A DNA stretch of 64,000 bases from Undaria pinnatifida (Eukaryota; Sar; Phaeophyceae; Laminariales; Alariaceae): positions 3,767,778 to 3,831,777 of the forward strand of contig JABAKD010000015.1 in the NCBI GenBank assembly GCA_012845835.1. The letters are read 5' to 3'. The notes under the pieces were generated by a model. That model ran no database searches, was not told the origin of the DNA, and saw only the letters and a list, made by a program, of their open reading frames with translations. The number at the start of each line of letters is the position of its first letter. Position 1 is the stretch's first letter. Both the position numbers and the translations under genes were made by a program. Shown here piece after piece: positions 39,501-51,500 of this stretch.

Positions 39501-42500
39501 AGAGAAGCGAAAGCAGCTCGCTATGCTGGCCACGCTCCTTAGCCGTTGAACCACTGCAGGAAATGTTCGAGACTATTTTCATCAGTTTTATCCATAACCG
39601 AGGCTGTAGCTCTAAAAGGGTTGTGTGTCAAGGACAAAGGCTACGGTTTTAGTAGGGGGGATGTTGCTATGACCGTACGATATACCGCCAATTCCACTAG
39701 TGGGTTTGAGCCGCTCGTACGGGTGACTCTGTGCCTCACGGGGACAAAAAAAAAAAAAACGCGTTCATGAGAATCGTTTGCCGCAGGGTAGCTTACCGCT
39801 CTCTTGCAGATTTATGTCGCGAACTTGCAACAGCATGATGAAAGCTCACGACAGCAAAAAAAAACAGGGGGACCACTCGCACGAATGAACGCACTCTTAG
39901 CTACCGCAAGAAAAGGCCCCAACAGCGATTTCCCCGTCGTAGCCCTGGTCTAAAAACCTGTTTGACAATGATGACCATGGCTACGAGAAGGGTGGTACTC
40001 TATCTTGCGCTGCCGGGCTTGGGCCACGCGCCAGAGCGACTCTATACCTCACTGACAAAACCGTTCTAGAGGCGATTGGTAGCAAACCATTTCATGGCGG
40101 CGGTGTCGTATCTTAAAAGAAAAGCACGAAAGCTTGAGGCCACTAAGGAACGGGGGGGTTAATCGCGCGTCAAGTGACCCTGACCAACGGCAAACCAAAG
40201 ACCCGATGGGAACCCCCCCCCCCAGCGTGGCCTTGGTGTGATGATTGCGACGCACGCTACGGTAGGGCGGGGTATGTTGTTATTCCCCCCTTTTAGGCAC
40301 TTTTGTTTTCAGTGGCTCGGTATCGCTCGCGCGAGTGACCCCCCTGTTCCTTGCGGTCGGAGGCTTTCTTTTCGTGCTGTTTAACATTCTTGGTATGAAC
40401 ACAAAAAGGGATGGTTAGCTACGCTGCAACAAAATATTCGATGAACGCGTTTTTGTCAGTGAGGTCCGGGGTCGCTCGTGCGAGTATGATAGTATGATAG
40501 TATGATAGTATGATAGTCCGATAGTATGATAGTATGATAGTATGATAGTATGATAGTATGATAGTATAATAGTATGATAGTATGATCATACGATAGTATG
40601 ATAGTATGATAGTATGACAGTATGATAGTACGATAGTACGATAGTATGATAGTACGATAGTATGATAGTATGATAGTATGATAGTATGATAGTATGATAG
40701 TACGATAGTACGATAGTACGATAGTATGATAGTATGATAATACGATAGTATGATAGTATGATAGTATGACAGTATGATAGTACGATAGTATGATAGTACG
40801 ATAGTATGATAGTATGATATTAATAGTATGATAGTATGACAGTATGATAGTATGATAGTATGATAGTATGATAGTATGATAGTACGATAGTATGATAGTA
40901 TGATAGTATGATAGTACGATAGTACGATAGTATGATAGTATGATAGTATGACAGTATGATAGTACGATAGTACGATAGTATGATAGTACGATAGTATGAT
41001 AGTATGATAGTATGATAGTATGATAGTATGATAGTACGATAGTATGATAGTATGATAGCATGATAGTATGATAGTACGATAGTACGATAGTATGATAGTA
41101 TGATAATACGATAGTATGATAGTATGATAGTATGACAGTATGATAGTACGATAGTATAGTAGCTCACACCTGGTAGTGAAAATTAGGGGTACCCACCTGC
41201 CGTAGACTTGATCCGCCGCGTGCTACTAAACAGTACGGGGAGACACCCCCCATGTTCTGCTGGAGGCCCTCAGCCCGGGAGTTCTACGCTTCACGCGAAG
41301 GCTGTTTGTTTCCTTTTTCAAGATGAAGAAAGTCCACCCCGATTGAAACCTCAAAGTCGTGGCCTACTACAAGTATACTAAAACGAATATATATATGTAG
41401 AATAAGTAAGTCAAGAACGGCATTCCGACGAAATCGGGTTAAGGCAAGGAGCGTCGTCATCGTGGCAGAAGCTAATTTCGCCAAAGAGTGTTTAGCCCTA
41501 TCGCGGCAGGCGTGTTGCCTATCTAACCAGCTACTACCTGATTCGTCCACCTCTCTTGCATCTCTGGACAGGGCGACGGGACGGGCATGGCGCACCTGGT
41601 GTCGGTCGAGGTGCAGGAGAGAAGCAGAAAGCTCGCTAAGCTAGAGCAAAAGATCATCGCGCTTCTCGTTAAAGGAAACGACCACGCCAGACGGAGGTAA
41701 GCCAACCCCCCCTACCCCCCCCTACCCCCCCCTCGCCCCCCCGGCGGGATGAAGGCGGATAAAAGAAGGCGACGGTAGGAGGAAGTAAACTTTTTCGGCC
41801 GTTTTTTTCATTCGCCAGCGAATCGCTAGCGGCAAAACCTACCAGGTACGCACGTGTTCTTTGTTGGCTTTGCGATAACCCCCGCCTCCATAAATAAAAG
41901 TGTTTTGGTACACTGCTCAAGACAAATATGTCGAATTCCGTTTTTGGTTTGGTGAGGCTCTGAGTCACGCGTGCAAGCAGCCATAACCCGTTGTGCACCA
42001 GACCAAACCTGAGAGAAAGGGATTTCGTGCCCGCAGTTTTCTGATTGGTCAATTTTTCAATCGTCCAATTGATTAAACCCCAGAGACTGTGAAAACGACA
42101 AAAAGTGATACATAACTAACTGGGAGGCGTGCTAGGTAGAGGTAGCACTTTTTGGTCATTGGTTTTTCTGGATGAAGGGCTCCTTAACCCAAATTCGTCG
42201 GAAATCGATCATTTTTTTTTCGCAACATTTTTTGTTTTGTATTTCTTACCTAGGTCATGGGATTTACTTTTCATCGGGTTGCACTTTCGGTTCACCCGAA
42301 AAAAAAACGCCTCGGAAATTGCAGAGCCCCTCAAGTCACCACCCTTACTTAGAAGGCAAAAAAAGGTGCGCCGAGAAACCGTAGCATGTTTCCTGGTATA
42401 TATATAGAAAACTCGGAGATATAAATGGCAGCAGATGAAGTGTGGGGGTCATTTTACACGTGCTGATTCGCGGCATTAATTATTCCCCATGTCATGTTCT

Positions 42501-45500
42501 TGAACAAACCGACATGAAAACCAAGACGGGGGGAAGGTGCCCCACCTTGCCGTGTGTAGCCTTCGCCGGAAGTTGAACTAGGGAGTCTCACGGCGGGGGG
42601 GGGGGTGCGACGCGGCAGATTCTAAGAATTTTCTGAGCTCCTAACATGAGGAGCTAGCTCGACATCCCACCCAAAAACGTGACTTCGAACGCATTCGTTC
42701 GCGCGCAATCCGACCAACACTTCCGTGCGCTAGTCCTAAAATAGATACACTCGTAAGCTTATCACACTAACCTATAGTTCCTCGTTTTCGAGGAGCTCAT
42801 CAACCAATCAGAAGTGTCTGTCCAAAGAAAAACGCACTCCCTAGGACGTGATGGTTCCCCAACGTCATGCCATACGCGTACTACGATACGGGAAGAACCA
42901 TTTGGGAAACACGCCTCCTGTACAACGGGGGGGGGGAGGTTCTTTAAACCTGATATCGTCGGGACACGTCGTACACATTTAGAACCAAGTTTCGCTTGTA
43001 TCCCCTACAGCAGCACGCGGTGGGAAGATTGCTCATCGGACTTCATTTTCGCTTTTTTTTCCTCAACTTTTCTTTTGTGTTTCAATGAGATGATATAGAG
43101 AGCTACTCCTCAAGTGACTAGCACAAGGGCTATGATAGGGGCTCCACACACTTAAGGCCTAATTCTGCACCGGACAATGACCGCTGATGACGCCGGTAGC
43201 TACCTATCTACGTCGTATTCAGTTAGGCGATACGCGACACGATGGTATTGCAATTAGTTGTCGAGCTGCGCCAGCAAGTCAGGTTAAGCTTGTTTCTAAG
43301 CGAGGGTTCTGAGCTCTGTTTGCACGAGCGGGCAAAACTCGGAAGAGGCTCGGAAGAGGAAGCGGGGATATCCATCTCAAGCCGCCATTGCAGCCGTGGT
43401 CTTAAGCCGCCTGAGAAACAAGTTGCTGCAGCCTTACCGCCATGGCTTTCGTGGTCATACTACTTCAAAGTAGATCTGTCTCACCAAACATGTGTGCAGT
43501 TCCACTCGTGTTCAACACCTACACCCCATTTGGGACATGGCAGCTACTAGATGAGGCGGAATTTAGGCACTATTCTATGTACGACGGTAAGAAATCGGAA
43601 GCGGGGGGGGGGGGGGGGGGGGGGGGTGTACTCAGCTTGTGCATGGCCGCGGTCGTATGGCGATAGACCCTCGCATCCCTGCTAATTGTATGCCGGGAGG
43701 GACCACGTCGGGGTTTCACCAACCAGGCAGACATTGCTTGCACCAAGGGCGAAGCCCCGTGAAATGTTCGGCAAGTCGCATGAAGCGTGAGCTGCATCCT
43801 TCCAAGAACACCTCGTAAGACGGACGTCGGCACCTTGTGCCTACTTTCTTGCTCATTAACATGGATGACAGCGCCAACAAGTTATTTTGTTTTCTGGTGT
43901 GGCCACTCAAGAGACGGCAATGGGTGTGCTACTATGTAACAGCCTCGTGGGTGCCTTACCATATTCACACTACGTGACGCGATCATTCCCCTTGTGCGGA
44001 GTTAGGGTTCTCCACCCTGCACAATGTGATCTAATTCGATAACTATCATGGAGACCGCCAAAAAGCGAAAACTGTACCCTGGTTGTCTAGCTCACACAGT
44101 GATTGGCATGTTTTACAGCGTCGTTGCCAACCAACGCAAACCCCAACATACTTCGAAGTACATGATAATGCTTTACAGCGTCGGTGCCAACTGAGGCCAA
44201 CCATTACAATTAAACCGTGATATGCCGGTCATCGCATCTACGGAGACTGGGTGGGTGGGGGGGGGGTACTCATTTGTTGCTTGCCTTATTCATTTGACCA
44301 TTGACCGCGCATTCCTTCCGAGACGGAGCACTGTTCCTACTTCTAATAGAGACACACCTACCTCCAACATTTGGGCACTCATCACGCTTTTTCCATGTAC
44401 TACGTAAAAATTGTTTGCTTATCCTATCCCCGTCCTGTTTCGCCGCCTGCGGCCACCATCTATCTCCTAGGATATCGATCGTTTTCTCGCTACTCTCTAG
44501 TCCGCCAAACGCTTCCATGTCACATACGGCTAACTTTATGATCTCCTCCTCTGATAACACATATCGTTCCTCCTTGTGTATTTCACATTTTCCTACTGTG
44601 TGCGTCCCACTCTTCATTCATTGTTGTGCCACCCGGGCACATTTTCGTATTTGTATCCACGTCCTCCTCCTCCCGTCTACTGGTATGTTTCTCCTCAAAC
44701 GCCACATATATATAAAACCCGTGTGGGACTGTAACCTTAGGGAGGCGCAAGAGCGACGGCGGCGACAGAAGACTTCTAAGAAGCCACTCGCCAAGGGTCC
44801 CAGGCCGGGACAGCTGGGACCGCACTACACGCTCGAGGCGGTAATGGATTTCAGGGGTGAGCACTGGCGATAGAGTTCATGATGACGATCAAAACGCACG
44901 CATCAAAAGGCAGAGATAATTTTTTTCGTCTGAAATTGTCCCTGAATGGCGGGGCTCCTTAACCCAAAATCGTCCGAAAATCACATTTTTTTTTTCTTTC
45001 GTAAAGTGGTTGTTTCTTATATACCTGGACCGCGGATCTTGCTCGCCTGAGTGCTTGTTCAGCTTAATTGAAGCAAAAAAAAACAGCACGTTTCGGGTGA
45101 GGCGTGCAGAGCTCCTCCAGTAAAAAGGGGCTCCAGAAAAGAAATGATGGACCGCCTCTGCCGCAGGAGTCATCCCACTCTAGCTATGGGTGCAGCAGAT
45201 TCTAATAATTTCTGAGCTTCTAACACGACGAGGAGCTATTAATAGCTGAACATCTCACCATCAACACCCGAATCATGACTTCGAAGACATTTGTTCGCGG
45301 AACCGCACCAACACCTCTATGCGCTAGTCTTCAAAACAACTATTGTACTCGTGAAATTACTTGGTTAATGACCAGCCGGGAGTTCCACACTTGAGGAGCT
45401 CAAACTGTAAGAGGTAACAAACGCCTGGCCCAAACAATGCAGAGCTTTGTACGGGTCACACAAGAACCCGTCGGATCAGGCGGTTGGCTCGCAAAATCTC

Positions 45501-48500
45501 GCGGGTTGAGTCTGGTCGGGTCGGGGGGTAGTTCGGACTCTCGCACGGGTCGGGGCGGGTCGGGCCAAGAGGGGCTCAACTCTCACGGTTCGGTTCTGGT
45601 TACCCTGACCCGACCCGACCCAACCCGACCCGTGAGAGGTGACCCGACCAATGAAATGCCCTGAAAAAAGTTCAACCTCTACCGTGGCATGACCCGGTGC
45701 ACCACCATGTCTCTGGAGCTCGTCATGTTTTGCGGAGCTCGATGCCTCTCACCCACAAGAAAAAGAAATGTTTTTTTATATTTGAAAAAAAAAAAAGAAA
45801 AAAGCGCCACCGGGACAACTAAATCTCTTAGTATAACCTGGGTACACAGCGAGTGCTCTATCATATTGCTAAGACACGATTTTGAACAGTCTAACAATTT
45901 TTGGGGAAGGAGGAAGACACGTTTTCGCCAAAAACAACCTCTACCTGTACAGTTCTGTGGTATCCCCTCTCTCCCGTTTGCGCGGTGCTATGATTTTTGA
46001 GCAGTTTCTGCCTTTATAGCTGGCAGGCGTTATCGCCTGCCTGCTTAGTCGAACGGCTCCGCCCCTATACATGCCTATTCCAAGTAACTTATCTCCGTAA
46101 CCGGGTTTCTGGTTGGAAGGACGTTAACTACGAAAAGTAATGATCAACGTCATTTTTTGGGTGTTGAGGTATGCAACTCCTAAAACGGGGATCCAACGAG
46201 ACCTTACACACGCCCATACCGTGGCTCTACCGTAATGATGCACCGTGTTCTGTAGGGGTCTCCACCAGTAAGGCGGTGGTGTGCCAGAGCAATACGACCG
46301 CCTTATAGAGGAAAGCCGCCTTATTCGTTCCAGGTTACGAGTGCAATTCACTATTACCCAGTGGCGCCAAGCAATTCTGACCGCCTTATATCGGGATACT
46401 CGCCTTACTCAGACCGACGCGTGCTACGATAGAGGTGCTGCACCACGTTATATTCTGAAATTCCCTATTTTCGGAGTTTAAGATATCTTCCATAACTGAT
46501 TGGAGAGAAATAAAAGTGCTACCGGATGAGACAACCCCTTGGTCTAGGTACACAGCGAGAATCACGCAAAACAAAATGTCGTATTTTTTTTTTTCCGACG
46601 ATTTTAAGTTAAGGAGCCCCGTCATTTACAAAAAAATTCAGACGAAAAGTGCTACCTCTATCGTGGCATGCGTCACCGCCTTATCGGGAAACCTCTGCTG
46701 CTGTACTGATCAAATGTCTGCTTTAACGCCTTTACAACTGGAAATCCGTTTTTGGAGAAAAGTTACTTGGAAATACTATAGGGAGGGGTTTTGGGGCTCT
46801 AAAGGGGTTGACGTTGTTGTCGGTACTAGTGATGTGGTTGGATCGCCCTGTATTTCGGAAGCTTTCAACTTCGTAGATTAAAGCAAATAATGTTCTCGGT
46901 ATTATGAATGTGCTTGGGTCGTCGTCCCGTATTTTATCGGCTTGCAACTTCGTAGACAGAGGCCATTAATATTCCCGGTCCTATGAATGTGCTTGGGTCG
47001 TCGCTACGTATATCAGCGGCTTTCAACTTCGTGGACGAAGACATGAGCGGCTGCCTCGACTCCGAAGAGTGGCGAAGGTTCTTGGACAGATTCCAGAGCA
47101 CGGTAACTGTCATCAACATGCGGAGTATGTTCCTGCATCTGGACAAGGTGATCGCTTTCAGTAGTAAGGTTTTAAGTCGTTTTTATATCACGTCTTTTTC
47201 ACGTTTGCAAAAAAAGGTTACCTAATCCCTTTCAGCCAATCTACCAACGTGCTGTGATGATGTTAGAGAGACGGCATGGTGCATCGGGTTTTTCACCTCA
47301 CCGTTTACTTGTCGAGATAACCTCTCTCAGCCAGGCTACCAACGTGATGTGATGATGTTGAAGAGACGGCAAGGTACATCGGGTTCTTACCATACCGCTT
47401 ACTTTTCTAGGCCATCTCTCTCAACCAGACTACCAACGTGACGTGATGATGTTAGAGAGACGGCAAAAGGTACATCGGCCTTTTCGCCGTGCCGTTTACT
47501 TGTCGAGGGTACTGGACAGATTCAAGAGAGCGGTCGCGGCCATCGAACACGCGCAGCATGTTCCTGCATCTGGACAAGGATACATGCCATACGGTGGAGG
47601 TCCGATGTGCCTTGTAAGGGTGGTGGCTTGAGGACCTCTACGTCTCACCCAAAAACCGATTTTCAAGCAAACTGAAAGTGAAAAATCCGGTGGGAGAAAA
47701 AAAAGTCAGGTATACAAAATAATCATGTTGCAAAAACAAGAATGAAATTCCGACGATTTTTAGGTCAAGAGGTCTCGTCATTCAGAAAGATTTTTTGCCA
47801 ATAATTGGTATACCTTAATAATACCTCTATCGTATCATGCATCCGCAGTATAAGTGCACCATTGTTTTCTGGGGCTCCTAACCACATGACGATATTTAGA
47901 AAAAGACACAAACACATGCACAAGAAATTTCCGATGATCAGACAAAACAACGAAAGTTACCAACAAAAACAAAAGAAAGAAAGTTCAGACGATCACGGGT
48001 TAAGGACCCCCCCGCCCTCCCGCCATTCAGCCGTACGTCGCAGGCGAACCAAATCTGTACCTATCGTAGTGTTCGCCTTCTTGGAGGAGCTCTACACATC
48101 GCCCAAAAACGGATTATGAGTAAACGAAATGTGCAACCCGATGATGAGCGAATCCATGGCCAATACCTGGTATCTACTTGGTGCAACATGGTGAACCCAA
48201 ACAAAGAATGAAATTCCGACGATTTTAGGTTAAGGAACCCTCGTCATTCAGAAAACAGTTTAAGCAAAAAAGCACTGCCTCTCCAGCAAGGCGCGTGAAG
48301 GTAAACGGTATCAGCCGGACTGTAAGCTTTAACTTTATCTTATTGCTCTACACGGGTATGTTACCCTTGTTCCTCTGGATAATTCGTTCCCACGGTGCCA
48401 TCCCTCCACCCCCCCCCGGGACGTACGTTCATTTTTTATCGCGCGGGCCGTTCTGTATTCCCGCTGCTCGTCGAGTTGCATCGAATGCTGTAGATGGGTA

Positions 48501-51500
48501 GATGATAAGCTGCTCGTTATCGCCCACACTACCACCGTGAAGTACTGACGTGGTGTACGATAAGGTAGATCGTTTTCAACCAGACCGTACTGGCGTAGAA
48601 GAGGGTTTGTGGACAGGCCCAAGCGCAAGATGTAGTCGTCACCAGCATGCGCAGCGTTTTTCTTCATCTCTAGACGAGGTGACCGCTATCAATTGACAAC
48701 AATGAGAGAGCTTGTAGGGTGCCATGACTCCAGGGTTATGTTGGCTAAGATTGGGTAGTGCTTGTACGATGCAATCAATAGCATAAAGCCCCTTCCCCTC
48801 CCACCTCTCAGCATGCATACGTTGTCGTTTCCGGTAGAGTGTGTACCGCCCTTCCTCGCAATCACGCCCACCCAAGCCCTTCCTCCCTCCTCTTACTGCG
48901 CCCCTCCTCGTCACGTAGCCACTAAAGCTTGTAGGTAGTAACATAAGATATCTAATAAAGAGCTATATGGGCTAGTGGGTGCTGCTGAATATGAAACAAC
49001 AGTTATCCCCTCCCCCCTCTCTCCATATGCATACGTCTTCATTGAGGGAAAAAAACTGTGCCCACCTTCTTATTAATCGCAGTTGCTTTTATCCCCCTCC
49101 CCTCGTTTCCAACCAAATATACGCCTATTCACGTTCCTCCTCCGGACATGAGCGATACGTAGCATGGGGTTGCAACCGTGCTCATGCCATACCCCTCCCT
49201 CTATAAGTATGTTTGCGTCCTTCTGCAAGACATGACCGGTAGCTTGGAAGCGGCTTCCCAGCAATCGCGCCCATTCCATTTCTTCCCTACCCCCGCCCCC
49301 GAACCTCCCCGGTGCAATGTGCGCCTTGTTTCGTCCCTCTCCAGGACATAAGCGTCATGTAGAGGGTGGAGTCCCAAACCTCTCCTTGTCGACCTCTTCC
49401 CTCCCCACCCCGCAGAATATACGCCTCTTTGCGTCCCTCCCCTGCACACCTGGAATTAGCTTGGCTGCAATCATCCCTATCTCAACCCCCCCCCCCCCCC
49501 CCGTCCCTTCCTTTCCGACGTACAATTATACGCGTTATAACGCCCCTCTCAAGACTACAGCATTTCAGTGGAGTGGGTAGTGCTACAGATTCAACGGTGC
49601 CCATCCCCATCCCCCTCCCCATCCCCTACATGATATCCGCCTCTAGCATCCCAACACACACCGCCCCCCAACAATACACGCCTCTTTAAGACTCTTTCCA
49701 GGACATGTCCCCCCTCTCCCGCACAATACACGCCTTTTGACGTCTCTCCCCAGAAATATAGCGGTAGCGTGGAAGTGGATTCCTTCCAGTCACGCCCCTC
49801 CGACCCGCTCCCTCCCCCTCCCCCCGCGTACAACACGCCTTCTTGTGTCCTTCCCCACCACGTGACTATGAAATTTAGTGGAGGGTGGCATTCGACCAAA
49901 CAGCTATACCGGTGTGGTTGCTAGTGAGTACCTGGTAGCATTGAACAACACTCACCCCCACTCCCCGCCCTCCAACGCGCGCTGCAGTAGAGGTATGAAT
50001 AGCCTTTTGGGCTGAAACGGTTTCGGATCGACGAGGCTCCTTCACCTAGTATTAATAAGAAAATATTTCGCAGTATGAATTGTTTTGCATAGTATGAATT
50101 GTCGTTATACCCAGGCCATCGGATTGTTTATAAAGGGTACCGCTGACGACGCGTGATACAATAGAGGTGCTGCACCACGTTTTTTTCTAGTATTACCCCT
50201 CAATTCGGGAGCTAAAGACCTCCCCCAAAACACCGCTTTGGAGAAAAATAAAACTACGTACCGGATGAACAGTCCCATGACCTTGGTACACGATGACAAT
50301 CGTGCAAAACGAAATGGACAAAATTCCGACAATTTGGGGTTAAGGAGCAGCCCCGTCACTAAGAAACCATATTGGATGGAAAGTGCTACCTCTATCGTAG
50401 CACTTGTCCGGTTTTAGTCGTATCCTATTAGTAATGAGTGTTTGTGTCGGGTATAGGTCTCCTCAAATACAGGGACTCAGCAGGAAAATAGTGTAACTCT
50501 ACCGTAGCGTGCGTCTCCCCCGTAAGCGTATGCCTCCGTTACCGACCCATTGTGTATCCCGCATCCTTGCAAATGTGTCCATATCAGCCCTCTCCCCCCC
50601 CCCCCCCCGCGCAATAACGCCTGTGTGCGTCCCTCTTAAGGACATGAGCGGGAGCTTGGAAGTGGATTCCATGCGACCACGCTCCTCCCGTGCCGATTGT
50701 GGTCGTTGGTCTTGAAAAGGCGGCCATACATGGTCATGAATACCCCCTCCCGCCCCCCCCCCCCTTTCCCGCGTAGATAACGCATTTTTCCCCACGGCTC
50801 TAGGATACGAGCGGTAGCGTGCAAATGGGAGAGCCGGTGTAGGTGATCTCCAACACGATATCCCCCGTCCCCACATGCATACGCCTTCGATACCCGTATG
50901 GTACATGTGCCCACTCTTCGCTAAAACTTGTCCATCTCACCCACTCCCGCCCCCCCTCCGCATATAACAACGCCTGCGTGTGTCCATCTCAAGAGTATGA
51001 GTGGTAGGGTAGAAGTATTCTCCCTTCAATCACACCCTCCCCCCCCGTCTCGATATTGTAGGCATGCGAGGATCGATGGCCTCAAGATACCGGCCATGCA
51101 TGACGACGGCTTTCCTCCCCCGCCCTCTCCGCGCAGAAAACGATTTCGTTTTCCCGTCCCTACGGTATGGGCGGTAGCGTGAAAATGCGAGATCTGGTGC
51201 CGATGATCCTCAACAATATATCCCCCCTCCCCACATACATACGCCTTCGATACACGTACATAAGCTGTGCCCATCCTTTGCGCGAACTTGTCCATCCCAC
51301 TCACCCCCGCCCCCGGCGTATGTAACAACGCCTGCACGCGTCCACCTCAACGACCTGAGTGATAGCGTAGAAATGTCCCTGTTATCACCCCCTTCCCCGT
51401 CTTGACGTTGTTGGGATGCGATGGTCCATGTCCTTAAGATAACGAACATGCATGATAATGGGCGCACACCCTCCCTCCCCTCCCCGCGAACCAAACTCCT

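Larger units (their letters stand above)
49080..51400 (+). repeat. Array of ~12 ghosts of the exon 23 splice border
   Basis: A repeated unit: C-rich tract, CGCRTA-AACGCCT, GTCCCTCTCnAGGACATGAG, CGGTAGCGTGGAAGTGG. Copies near 49136, 49222, 49331, 49535, 49690, 49741, 50630, 50796, 50982, 51157 and 51340 (one or two more unclear). The real exon 23 is the final copy. Spacing is about 80-190 bp. Confidence 0.85.

Noticed and set aside
40456-41167. Long Tyr-Ile-Leu-Ser repeat proteins on the minus strand
   Set aside because: Pure translation of the 8-bp minisatellite.
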